64,000 nt of DNA, from contig CM043868.1 of assembly GCA_023846275.1 (NCBI GenBank), forward strand, positions 1,383,153 through 1,447,152, read 5' to 3'. The DNA is from Vanilla planifolia (lineage: Eukaryota; Streptophyta; Magnoliopsida; Asparagales; Orchidaceae). Under the pieces are notes generated by a model. That model was not told the DNA's origin and did no database searches. It was given only the letters and a program-made list of their open reading frames with translations. Position 1 is the stretch's first letter, and each line of letters opens with the position of its first letter. Shown here piece after piece: positions 12,985 to 24,200 of the stretch. Made by a program: the position numbers and the translations under genes.

Positions 12985-13420
12985 AAAAATATCTCTAATT
13001 TTTCTTTTGGAACTAATATCACATAAAGATAAAATATCTAGCCTCAAAGCTTTCCTAAGTTCTGACCAAAGCATGGGAAATCAATCAAATAAAATTTTGT
13101 TTATTTGGAAAGATAGCTTGAAAATTGATTATGAACAATCTAAAGAACAATGTATTCATTCACATATTACTATCAATGCATCTCAACAAACTTACTATGA
13201 CACATTCATTTATTCAAAAAGTAAGATCAAGTAGAAGAGATTTGTAGAAAACCTTTATTTACTTTACTTTGGATATGTGAGATCATGAATGGTAAGAGGT
13301 GATATTAATGTTACTATTATTGTAATAGAATACAAACGACCTTGAAATCCTCTTCTACCTTCTTTTTTGGAGTTTAATAATTGCATAGAACAATTCCATT
13401 AGGAAAATATCCTATTCAAA
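12985..13420 (+). pseudogene. LINE-A endonuclease domain (APE-like)
   Basis: Frame 13007-13234 contains ILFIWKDSLKIDYEQSKEQ followed by an 'HSHITI...YDTFIYS' stretch. This fits the central strands of plant L1 endonuclease ('ILVFWKDS...VTFVYG'). In a shifted frame RGDINVT at 13295-13315 matches the conserved 'GDFNVT' catalytic block, and 'EYKRP' fits 'EEKRG'. Both frames are needed to see the domain, so at least one frameshift separates them. Confidence 0.75.
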
Positions 13421-13718
13421 GCACAAAATATTCACATAGATGGGTAGAAATGACAAGTGGGTATGGAAAAGATTGGACCAGGTACTAATAAACTAAAAAT
13501 TCTTAGACGAGTTTGTAACCGCAAATGTTTAGCATAAAAAAAGAATCAAATCAATCCTCATTGCTTTCACACCATTAAAATAAAAAATTGGAATTCACAC
13601 AATTTAGATATCAAAATATGAGGGAAAACATCTTTCTCTTTGTAAATTAATTGAAACAAAATTCTCAATTCCCTCTCCATCAAGAGGCATATCTGCATTG
13701 TCCTACAAATTATAAAGG

Positions 13719-13990
13719 TTGAAAGAAATTCTAAAGAAATGGAATAAGAGCACATATGGTAACAACTTTCAATTAATCAGCCAAGCTGAATTAAGAGTGA
13801 TTATTGCTGAAAAAAATTCATTAAAACTCAACAGGAAGAGGTTAGATGAGAATTACTTGATACCCAACAACACATCAAGCAAGAACATTGTAAAGAAGAA
13901 ACGTTGGAGACAAAAAATAATTATTAAATGGCTAAAGGAGGTGATGAATATCACCAAGTTTTTTTCATGTAATTATGAATAGAAAAAATC
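13719..13990 (+). pseudogene. LINE-A linker before RT
   Basis: An 87-residue open frame begins LKKWNKSTYGN, matching 'LKEWN...FGN' of plant L1 ORF2. It ends KWLKEVMNITKFFSC, matching 'WLKEGDRNTKFFH'. The middle is lysine-rich and probably helical, as in relatives. This is the best-preserved piece of LINE-A. Confidence 0.8.
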
Positions 13991-14149
13991 AAGTTTGAGA
14001 ATAAAATGAATCAAAGAATATAATAAGGAATAATGAGTTGGTGAGAGAAAAATTCAACTAGTTTTAGTCCAACATTTTAAGAATAAAGTTTCCCATCATG
14101 CTTGTAAGGTATCTAAGGATTTAATAAATTGAATTTTTGCTATAATAAC

Positions 14150-15050
14150 AAATGAAGAAAATCAGAAGCTTACTAAGGTTATTGACATTAAGGACTTGAA
14201 AGAAATTGTCTTACAACTAGATTAGGATATCTTCCCATGTCTAAATGGATTTAATGCTCAATTTTACATCAAGTTTGAACATTATTGCATCTAGTTTGCT
14301 AGAAGTGCAAGAGATTTTATAATCAAAATCCAATTCTAAAAGGATTAAAAAAACTCCAACATTATACTAATTTCTAAAACTAGAAATATAATAAATTTTT
14401 AAAGATTTTAGACCAATAAATGATTTTAATTGATAAAAAAAGTTCAATGCAAATTATTTAGCAAAGAGACTATATACCCTTCTACCTAATGTAAGTTTTT
14501 TTAAAATACTTAGATCCATAAAAAATCATGATATCAAAGATAAAATCGTCATGGCCCAAGTAATTATCAATTCCTTAAACAAAAAGAGATAGAGGAAATA
14601 ATTTAATCATCAAATTTGACCTGAAAAGTGCATTCGACTATCTTTTAGTTGACTTTAGTAATGGAGTTTTAGCTAAATTTAACTACTTTTAACATTTCAT
14701 GAGCATAATTAACATTACACGCTGCTTTTGAATGTCCATCATGTCAAATGGGATTCCACACAAATGTGTTTCAACTACCAAGAGGCTTAATGTAAAGTAA
14801 TCATATCTCCTCACTTCTTTTTATTATTTTTATGGAAGCATTTAGTAAGGGAATGAAATGTCTTATACAAGGAAAAATTATGCACTATGCAACATTTACA
14901 AGATGCACAATAGTATCACATCATTATTATGCTAATGATATTTTCATTGGCAAAGATCATAAGAATAAGGGAACCTAATTAATATGTTTCTTGTATATAA
15001 TTTTGAGAAATGTGGTAGAAAAGATTAAGTGAATCATTGAGAAACTATGA
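14150..15050 (+). pseudogene. LINE-A reverse transcriptase
   Basis: The RT begins with LNGFNAQFYIKF near 14240 ('GPDGFNALFY'). It continues through LPRGL near 14780 ('RGLRQGDPLSP', partly changed) followed by SSLLFIIFMEAFSKGM. It reaches YYANDIFIG at 14925-14950, the catalytic YADD block with Asp changed to Asn at the third position. Stops and frame changes occur throughout. The thumb and later domains are absent, since the signal fades after about 15050. Confidence 0.8.
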
Positions 15051-15060
15051 TAATGCATAA

Positions 15061-16298
15061 AGATTCAATGTTATTCTAGATTGAAGAAGCTTGTTTCATG
15101 ATAGGTAAGAAAGCTTCCCATCTTTTAGCTCTATTTTTTTTATTATTTGCTCTTAAGCTATTTGTTGTTGATAAAGTACCTCCATGGTAGGTTAAGGAGG
15201 GCTTTCTTCTCTAATTCACTCATTCCTTAAGGTGTTAATGGAGGCATATACTACTTCTCTAATCAAAATAAAAAAATTATCTTCATATAAAGGGTAACTT
15301 GAAGTGGTAGTTAAAGAAGATGAGGTAAAGGAGATGGATACTCCTTTCAAATTCATATTGATTAGGAAATTATCTTCATATCAATTTTTTTTGTTACCAT
15401 TAATGGTTTGAAAGACCCAAATCTCCTCCAATATGACTAGATGGACCACATTTAACCTACATTGATCAAATCATCCATATCTTATTCAATTTTATAAACT
15501 TTGATCTAACATTCCAGATCCCCCTCCAAATCTAATAGTCTAGTTGATCCTGCTTAACTACTATTTCAATTGCCATTGTTTAGGCCATTGCATAGTTGTT
15601 TTGGAAGAAATTTTTTAGCTCTTTGGAGGAGCACTTTAATATATCTGGTAGTAACTTACAAAAGAGTGTTCTTTTACATTCTAGCAATTTAATCAAAATG
15701 TTCTTACAAAAACCAAATTATTATCAATTCAATGAAATGGATAATGATTATTAACAATATTTTAAGAAGTTAAAGATGGTTTGCATGACAATCTACTAGT
15801 GTAAAATACCTTTGCAATACACTATGACATTGTAGTTCTCAAAAAGCAATTTTTTCAAGCTATGCCTAAAACTTTGAAGCATTCCTTTTCTTACTTCTAT
15901 TAATGATTTTGATCTCTTTAAAGATTTATTTATTCCTAAAAAATCATAGGAAACATTGTTTTCCTTTATAAAAAATTTATTTCCTTGCTGTTTTATCCTT
16001 TTCTATCGGGTTCGGCAACTAAGCATTTGCGAAAGTGAGTTTTGTTAGATCACAAAATTCTACATTATAGTCCAACACTAAAAAAATAGAAGATTGGAGA
16101 TGTATCTTAAAGAAAGGCTCAAGTAAGTTAGAGGAGAAAATAAGGAAAAATTTATAGTTGTAGTTTTCTTAATAGTGGTGTTTTGTTTACCTTGATTAGG
16201 AGTAGATGTTTCTTTTAGATTGATCTAAGCCTCCTAAACTCTTGATGTGCTACTTTAATTTTTTTTTCATCATTCTTTAAAAGAAAACTAAAAATTAT
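15061..16298. other. Unassigned stretch after LINE-A
   Basis: No recognised domain, LTR pair or RNA gene. A frame around 15600-15760 gives a run of ordinary-looking residues with no family match that I can name. Confidence 0.4.

Positions 16299-16331
<33 letters not shown>
16299..16331. repeat. TA microsatellite
   Basis: A run of alternating T and A, interrupted once by TG, about 33 bp long. Confidence 0.95.
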
Positions 16332-16426
16332 TTAATCAAAGTTGTCATCAAACATAAGATTGTTTCCATAAAGAATTTTTAAAAAATAAATGCTGCAAAA
16401 ATAGTAAAAATATTATACTTATAATT

Positions 16427-16446
16427 CCCCCCTCCCCCCCCCCCCC
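16427..16446. repeat. Poly-C tract (C6-T-C13)
   Basis: Nineteen cytosines in twenty bases, in a region that is otherwise about 70 percent AT. The complementary strand is a G tract. Confidence 0.95.
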
Positions 16447-16449
16447 ACA

Positions 16450-17369
16450 CTTCTAGGATTCACACACACTTATTTTACCTCACAAACTACAAGGAAAGAT
16501 AAACCATGCCTGACTTGCTTTTTTATGTCTCACAAAGTTGAGTTTCCTTAAATGCTCTAGAAATGGTAGTATTCTATTTAATTTTATTCAAAAAAAAATT
16601 GAGATATTGAATAGACATTTAGTATTCTAGATATTCAATCTTGTTTTCAAACCAAACCTTTGTTTTTGATTTCTTCACAACATAATTAAATGGTGAAGTT
16701 TCCATCAATTATGATTGTCCATATGTTGCTTTCATTGTGATTAGACAAATTAGAATAATTTAAGATCATATCTTCCCTTCTTTCCATGTGTTTCTTACTA
16801 TTAAAAATTTGAAATTTGATTTGTAAAGTCATATTCTTTTCTTTCATGTAGCTTAACCATAATGGTTTATTTGAAATTAACTTTTAACTATGTATTTCTT
16901 AGAATGTAGACATTACAATTTCATGCTTTTTTTTGCTCCAATTAATTTTCTTTTGTTGGATGGCTAACTTCTTTCGTATTAATGTGATGGATCTTATGTA
17001 AATTCTTGGAGTGACTACAAAGGAAACTATTAATGGTTTTCTCAACTCTATTTAGTATGTCAAATAGGTGATTAACTATAATTAAAGAGCAAATAGTAAT
17101 AGTAAATAACTTGTTCTTTCAACTTAGGACTTTCTTGTCTTTTATCCAGTAGGAATTGAAAATGTTGAATTTTCTTCCTACTTATAAAAACAGAATAGCC
17201 AAAGAAATTTATGGGCTATTTCGTGTAGGGAATTTAAGTTATTGTGTTACATAAGTTCTTTGTAAGGTTTATGTGTTTTATCATCGTTGCATTTTGAAAT
17301 AATGGTGTCGTGTATCTATGGTAGAAATGGTCAAGACATGAAGATAATAATGGCCTCAATGGGTAATGG
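16450..17369. other. Unassigned stretch before the second gypsy element; 5' LTR could lie here
   Basis: By position this should include the 5' LTR and leader of the element whose gag starts near 17370. I could not pair it convincingly with sequence after 21.3 kb, and no clear primer-binding site was seen. Confidence 0.35.
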
Positions 17370-18000
17370 GCATGTTTGAAGAGAGCCCAAAATAGTATTA
17401 CATGTTAGGGATCTCACACCTCAATTGCAACTTGAGGCTCAAGTCCAACCACTTTTGGAAGCTTTCCTGCATTTAAATCCTTACGTCTTTCATGGAAAAA
17501 CAAAAAGAGTTATAGCAGTAGGTAGATGATTTTGTTGATGTTTAGGATCTGCTTGATTCCATGTGGTTCCTAGCTAAGAGGAAAGTTTCCCTTTTAGAGT
17601 TGTTTCTAAATTGAGAGTCCACTGCATGGTGAAAAGGTAACCCTCAAACTATGATTGGGGATACGAAAATAGTTAAGTGCTGTGGAAGAAGTTACTGATT
17701 TTATTTAAGGAGTGTTATGTACCTAAAATGCCCATGGCCTAGATTATGAATTGGTTTACTCATCTTAATTGAAACTTGATAATTGTTACTAACAATTCCT
17801 CTAAATTTTCAAATCGAATATGTTACTCCTCTATGCATGCACCTTCTAACGATACTCAATGTCAACATTTCTTGAATGGACTCAGAAAAGAAACAATTGC
17901 TTCTCAATTTACTAAATCATAAGACTTTGTGGAGCATAAGAAGTTATTTGAGTAGGAAGAATGCCATATATATGGTTTTGGAATGGTTGGTAAAAAAAGA
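17370..18000 (+). pseudogene. Gag of the second gypsy element (fossil)
   Basis: LLEAFLHLNPYVFHGK near 17450-17500 matches the plant chromovirus gag phrase 'FL.LNPP.F.G'. Near 17868-17900 FLNGLRKETIASQF matches 'F..GLRPEIR..V'. Gag forms the particle shell. The spacing between the two blocks fits the family. Broken. Confidence 0.65.
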
Positions 18001-19029
18001 AAAATCCTATATCATCACTGAATGTGAAGATTAGAAAAGTTCATTACAAAAGATGGTAAAAAAATTTTGGTCTTCATGACTAGTATGCATCCATTCTTTC
18101 ATAGCTAATTAGAGAGTAACAGATATAAAGTACTAGGGATTAGGTTTTGGGGTGTAGTGGATGTGATAGTGAGCAAGGTGGTTTTTTAAGGCAAAGATTT
18201 GTTTTGATGGTTTGAAGCCCAATCACAAGATATCCACTTCTCCTTATAGGTAGAAGATGATTTAGATCAACAGATGGGTAGGAGAAATTTTTGGAGGGTA
18301 ACTGGAAATCTATTCACATACTAAAAAATAAGCTATAAACCTTTAGATGTTATCGCCAGTATGATTTTATTCCGGAGGCTTTTTAATAATCCATTTGATA
18401 CTACTTCACATTCTTTTATTTTCGAGCTTTCTTGTGATAAGATTGTAAATGATAAATACTTTTTGTAACCACTTATGATGGTGAAACAACTTTTTTAACA
18501 TTAACATTATCATTTGTTGTAGATTTTAAGGAGGTATTACTAATAAAGATGACGGCTTTGATGCTATGCTTATTGTAGGGATAAATTGCACAACATAGTA
18601 AAGGTTGGTGCTTTATTTTTCTTAAAAGAAGGTCCAAATCTAACTATTAAGATCCCTTGATGTGATGAATAGTACAACCAACATTTTTCATAATGATTTT
18701 CCACAAGGTTAGCAACTATTCTTGATATGTGATTGTAGACATTAGCCATTTTGGACACCTCAATTATATAGCTATCAGTTTGTTTTCTAAGATGAATTGG
18801 TATGTCTATTATTGGAGCTCTAAGTTTAATTTTTCATTGTCCTAGAAACAAAATATTCCTTTATTTCCAAAGTAGTTTATCATGTAAGAGTTTTAGAATT
18901 TTAAGAGCTAAATATTCAATTATATGATTTTTTGAATGAAGGCATGATTAGGTAAATTTTTTTCTCCATTGGGGTCCTTTGCCATTTTCATTTTAAAGGA
19001 CCATTTTAGCATATGTATGTTGACCACTT

Positions 19030-19255
19030 GGCACTTAATAAAGTAACAAGGAAGGACTAACAACCCTTACCATGAATTGTTGATTTGTTGGATCAACTTC
19101 TTTGTTCTAAAGTCTACCTTAGAATAGATCCTCAGTCATGATATCATGAGATCCAAATTTTATAGGAAGATATACAAAAGATTACATTCAAATTTTGGAA
19201 CAAGCATTTTTAGTACCCCATGTTGCCCTTTAGATAGTGTAATATGATTGATTTA
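19030..19255 (+). pseudogene. Reverse transcriptase part of the second gypsy element (fossil)
   Basis: ALNKVTRKD at 19031-19057 and a following DLLDQLL stretch match the Ty3/gypsy RT phrase 'LNKVT.K..YPLP.IDDLLDQLQG'. Further residues fit the 'KIDLRSGYHQI' and 'MPFGLTNAP' zones more loosely. Broken. Confidence 0.7.
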
Positions 19256-19499
19256 ATTTCAATCTATTGAATTTGAATCTTGTTGCATTGTAGGAGCAAA
19301 AAAATATACAAAAAAAATCCTTAAGTGCTCCTTTTCCTTAGATCAATAATTTTTCCATAGTCACATTATCAATGCTAAAGACTCTAGTCAATCCCATCAG
19401 GATTTGAGCTATCATTGAGTGGGACATATTCACTCTAGTTTACATAACCATAGTTGTATATTTTGTTTATAATTACCATATTCATTTTTGCGAAATTTC

Positions 19500-19860
19500 T
19501 CAAGGATTATAACACATATTACTAAGTTAATAAGATAAGGTGTGGCTTTCTCTTGAACAAGTCACTTTGAGCAAGGTTTTTGTGAACAAATGGATTTCTT
19601 GAATCTTAATTCTATATGTGGCCAAACAAAGGCTCCAATACAAAATCACTCACTTCCATAGGAGTACTTCTTGTTAGATGTTGTTGAGCGGATGCATATG
19701 CATCAAGACACTTGCAAGACCATAAGTACAACTACAAATTACTTGACTTGGAGTTTTTAGAAGTTGTGTTTCCTCTTACATTATGGTCACACAACTTGTA
19801 TAAGGAGTAGGAATGGCTTTTAACAAATCACTAAATCTTCAAATATTTCTTTTCTCAAAG
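19500..19860 (+). pseudogene. RNase H part of the second gypsy element (fossil)
   Basis: FSRIITHITKLI near 19500 fits the connection block 'FS.IA.PLT.L'. Near 19715-19850, residues like LLDLEFLEVVFPLTLWSHNLY match 'HDLELLAVVFALKIWRHYLYG'. Order and spacing relative to RT and integrase are right for Ty3/gypsy. Broken. Confidence 0.65.
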
Positions 19861-20149
19861 TGAGCTTAGCTTGAGTTAGAGATGATAGTTGGAGCTCATT
19901 AAGGTCTATGATTTTGACACATCGTATTAGAAGTGAAAGAAAAATTATGGGGCTAATGATTTGATTATGAGAACAACTATCGAGTATTAAGTTATGGAGT
20001 AATCATAGAGAGAGGTCATGATGAATATTAGTGCTATTCAAAATTATTTTGTTGTGCATACCTTGGTTCCTCAACTCAGTGCACCTAGCATCCATGTCAA
20101 TTAGATGGATGAGCTGAGGACACTTTATTAAGGAGACCCTAAGCTTTAG

Positions 20150-20760
20150 GTTGAGATTTCTTTACTACATCATAGTGAGTCTAAGGATTTTGCTTTAAAG
20201 GATCATATGTTAAGCTTTCTTGGTAAGTGGCATGTTCCACAATGGAGGAAGTTCAAAAAGTGGTTTTTAGGAAAACTCATGATAGCAAATTAACTATTCA
20301 TTCAAAAGAGACTAACATGATTAGGAACCTCAAAACCTTAATTTAATGGAGTAATCTAAAGAGGGATGTTACTCAATGTGTTTGGAACTACTTTATATGT
20401 AACATAATGATAGTAGAACATGATAATTCTTAGAATTTACTTTAAAATCAAGTAATATTAGGTTGGAAGTTAGATAGGAACACTTTAGAAGTCATCTTAG
20501 ACTGACAACATATATCGATGATTATGGTTGATTAACTCAATCAACTCACTCTCTTAGTATTAAAAGTATTAATTTTAATGATAATATGGTACAAAATTAC
20601 CTATAGTAGATTATCTAAAAAGATGGCAACCAAAATTAATTAGTTCAAATAACGATGCAATAATAACTTCTTAATTCTAGAATCATATGGATTGGCATTT
20701 GGGAAACACTAACAAGCTTAGTGTTGCTTAATATCCTGAAGAATGTGGCCAGTCATAGAA
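20150..20760 (+). pseudogene. Integrase of the second gypsy element (fossil)
   Basis: Near 20260-20340, THDSKLTIHSKETNMIRNLK matches the zinc-binding block 'AH.SKYSIHPG.TKMYRDLK' of Ty3/gypsy integrase, with both histidines in place. Near 20510-20560 residues like MIMVD then LTHS fit the 'IWVIVDRLTKSAHF' catalytic block. Broken. Confidence 0.75.
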
Positions 20761-21290
20761 ATTAATTCAAACTAGTTGCACATTCTTCTTGACAACAAAG
20801 ATGAGCAATAGCTACAAATAGATGGATCTTATTGGGAGTTCTTAATGTGTGTTTTTGTGGTTAATATAAGAATGCCTAACTGCAAGAGCTTTCTCATAGT
20901 AAAATTTCTATGAAAAAATGAGGAAAAATAAGAAGGTAACAAATAGGAAGATAATGAGGTCTACTATAGATGGTTAGAGCTATTTTCTTGGTTTTGGTTA
21001 TAAACATGTAGTAATTCTAGGAAGAATGTTAAACACTAAGTTTAGCAAGCCTTAGTAGAACATTTAGATGACTTAGGGCATGTGTTTTATTATACTTCTT
21101 CATTTAATAATGTGCTTTCAAATCTAATTTATTAAATTGCTAGTTATTATTTGATATACAGAGGATAATTGTAAATAATGCTTAGGTTTATTTTGACCAT
21201 ACATTCTCTTAATTTTTTTAAACCTTAAGCTAGAGTCCAAGATGAATTTTAGTAAAAAAAAGAAAATTGGGGGAAAATTTATTAAAGAAG

Positions 21291-24200
21291 GACAAAAAAT
21301 TTAAATTCAATTCATGAATAATAATAGAAGTTGTGCGAGTCATAAGCCTAGTTTTGACTCCTTGTTGCACCTCAAAATTAATTAAGCTATGGTAACATAT
21401 AATATCAAGGATATAAGAGATGGTTTTTCAATTTAATTTGAAAAAAATACTATGAGATGACTAGTAGAAACCATTACCATGAGAGACAAAGCAAGGAGGA
21501 ACCCCAATTATAATGAAAAAAAAAGAAAGACATCCAAGCCAAAAGTAGTGTAAAAGAGGATAAATCCACAAGGTTGAATAGATGGATACTTTCCTATTGG
21601 AGTAGACAATTAAATAGCTAAAGTAGTAAGATCATCCACAAAACTATGTTGATAAAAACTAGAACATATCATGCTACAATTCTTAATTTCAATATAACAT
21701 GCATGATAATAGGTTTTAGTCATAATAAGGAGAATTACTATTATGATTTCCCTTAACAAAGAACTAGTTTAAATTATTGAGATGACCTCATGATGCCATG
21801 TACAACTTCCTAACATGATGGTCTTATATCATCATGAAATGATGTATGATAAGGAAAAATGCTAATTCTATTAATATTATAAAGGCTCTTATATTCCTAA
21901 TGTTCTTTGAACATAAAACCTCACAATTTTCTTCATCATTTGGCAAACCCTAACTCGTGACTTCTTGTGGCCAAAGGTTTCTACTAGCCTAATTCTATTA
22001 ATGTTATAATAAGTCCTCTTTTCTAAACTAATGATATAAGAGGACTTATTAAGATCTTTTATGATCATAAATGGCTTTATGATAGCTAGTAGATCTTTAT
22101 TTTCTAGGTTAAAAACATTGGACTCTCAGTTTTAAGTCCTACAAAAAATATAGGGATTTATAAAGCACTTGGGTAGGCCAAGTAAAAAAATGTTGAGTTT
22201 AGCCACAAGCTATTATTAGGAGTGAAGAATTGGAAAGGGTTGGCAATATGGAAGATTCTCTTAGTGATACATGATTGTTGAATAAAGATGTTTACATTTT
22301 CTTAAAAATCAAGCGAAGTTTGAATATATGGGCTCAATTGTGTTTACCTTGGCATTAAAACTAATTAGGGCTTTTGACGAGTTCTTATATTAAAATTTCA
22401 AAGAAAATGATGCCATAGGTAGCTATAATAATACAAATTTAGGGTTGAGTACCTCTTGACTAATGGATATTGAGGTAAGGTTGGTTTTGGATTTTTTTAT
22501 AATGATCTTTAGGATTCAGTTTAATCATGTGAAAAACAACAAAGAAATATTTGAAGAACATTAGTGCTAAGCCTTATTTTGGATGGGCTCTTGTTTTTAA
22601 CTTCAAATCATAATTAGGTTGAGGGATGTCTCAGTTCTAACCTTAATAAAGATGCTCTAAATTAGCCTAGAAGAAAAGTAGTTCTCATAAAGTTTCGCCA
22701 AGACAAACCTTGGAAATGCGAGTGAGTTTCTGTGGCTCTGCTAATCTCAAAAGGCATGTGTTGGACACCCTAGATGGTAAAATAGTGATTTGAGTAGCAA
22801 AGTAGAGACAATTAGGAATGATGTAGTGGCTCATTTTTACTTAATATGTATAAAGTCACTAATAAAACTTATGTAAACAAAACTTTTAAAAAGAATGGCT
22901 ATGCCCTTAACTTGTTCCTAAGGTTTAAGATCAAGTTTATGATGTTAATGAAAGATCCAGTGCAAGGTTAGATATGAAAAAAGACCTTAGAGACAATTCA
23001 AATATAGGGATGTCTAAAAATTAAGTTATATGTGTAAAATCTAAGAAGTTTGGAAAACTTAAATAGCTAAGTAAGGTTTTGGCAAAACCTCAGGATCACC
23101 AATGATAAAAAAATTATTGTTTATGATGTAACTCAAGTTAACCTAAAATAATTTGTTAAATAGGCTTTAAAGTAGTTCCCAATATGTTATCATAGGTTGT
23201 CATATATAGTAGTAATCCTCTAGCACTTATGTAAAGAATACAATAATAGAAACTTAATAAAGTGTTTTAATGACTCCCAAGATCAAAGCATAAATTGTGA
23301 TGAAGTAGACCAAACCTTTTGGAGTCCATAGACTAGGAAGGAGATCAGATGCTATGATGGGCATAGTTTTGACAATTGAGGTACCATAATGCATGAGTAC
23401 ACTCCTTAGCTATTGTGTTCCATATTTAATGATCATATACTCCTTAATTTTGCTAGGTTGTCAATTTCTTTTTACAATTCGTACTAAGGGGCATTCCATT
23501 TCACATGATTGCACACCATGCTTTATAGAGTGTTAGTGATTTGATTACATACTCCCAAAATGTCTATGTACCACATAGCTATTAAGCACATCTTAGGGAA
23601 AATGGATATGCTATATTACATTATAAACGAGTGTACATGTTTGTTGATAACCCTTCATAACAATTAAGGTACTAACTTTGTAATTAAACTCCCTAATTAC
23701 TTGATAATAGATTCTGAATATGACTAAGTGTTAAAAATTCTTCTAATTATCAAGGGACACAAAATTGGTAGTGGGACACTCGTCCTCTTGTTTAGCTAAG
23801 TCATTAATTAAGAAGGCTAAAATAATTAATGAGGTTATAACTGATACCGAATAAGTTAGGGCTCTTATTTTCATTGACGAGGTTAGTGATCAATGCAATT
23901 CTTTTGTGACCGCTTCATAGCTTTTATATTTTTTTTATTTTAAGAAAAAAAGATCTAATGTGATAATTTAATTAAGTTTTTGCATCTTAGTAGTGTTGAT
24001 CATTTAGTATTTATTTCATGAGGTCTTAGTTGTAGTGATGATGTTTCCTTCTTTGTAAATATTGTATATAGGTTTCTTTGTTGTATCAAACTTTTAATAG
24101 GTTCAATTGTTAGTGTTGTACATCTTTTATATTTTGCATTTAAGTGGTTCATATTTCACTATGAATGGTTTATGCAACATGGTGATGTGTTCACATGATT
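21291..24200 (+). repeat. Region with LTR-like repeat copy B; possible 3' LTR of the second gypsy element
   Basis: No coding domain was recognised. The reverse complement of 22853-22903 strongly resembles 8872-8923 of copy A. The block near 23085-23110 also resembles 8660-8685, in the expected order. So this stretch carries the same non-coding family, oriented like the gypsy pol before it. That location fits a 3' LTR, but the ends were not found. Confidence 0.4.
22007..22051. other. Perfect 14-bp inverted repeat, 17-nt loop
   Basis: TAATAAGTCCTCTT at 22007-22020 is followed by its exact reverse complement at 22038-22051. It could fold as a hairpin in DNA or RNA. There is no T-run terminator and no gene beside it, so function is unknown. 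Confidence 0.85.

Larger units (their letters stand above)
12972..15060 (+). mobile_element. LINE-A: plant L1-type LINE, ORF2 remnant
   Basis: A non-LTR retrotransposon remnant with ORF2 parts in the normal order: endonuclease (about 12985-13420), linker with the WLKE...TKFF motif (13719-13990), and RT (about 14150-15050). No ORF1, RNase H domain or 3' poly-A tail is recognised, so it is truncated at both ends. The reading frame changes several times and stops are frequent. Several stops look like TGG or CAA codons changed by C-to-T decay. ORF2 would nick target DNA and copy element RNA at the nick. Confidence 0.85.
17370..21290 (+). mobile_element. Second Ty3/gypsy element (chromovirus-like), internal region fossil
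   Basis: Plus-strand order gag (17.37-18.0 kb), RT (19.03-19.25), RNase H (19.50-19.86) and integrase zinc and core parts (20.15-20.76) is that of Ty3/gypsy. A residue stretch like LESK near 21230 may be the very end of pol. LTRs could not be placed with confidence; the region after 21.3 kb includes the LTR-like repeat B and may be its 3' LTR. The element is broken in many places in every coding part and looks at least as old as the first one. Confidence 0.75.
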
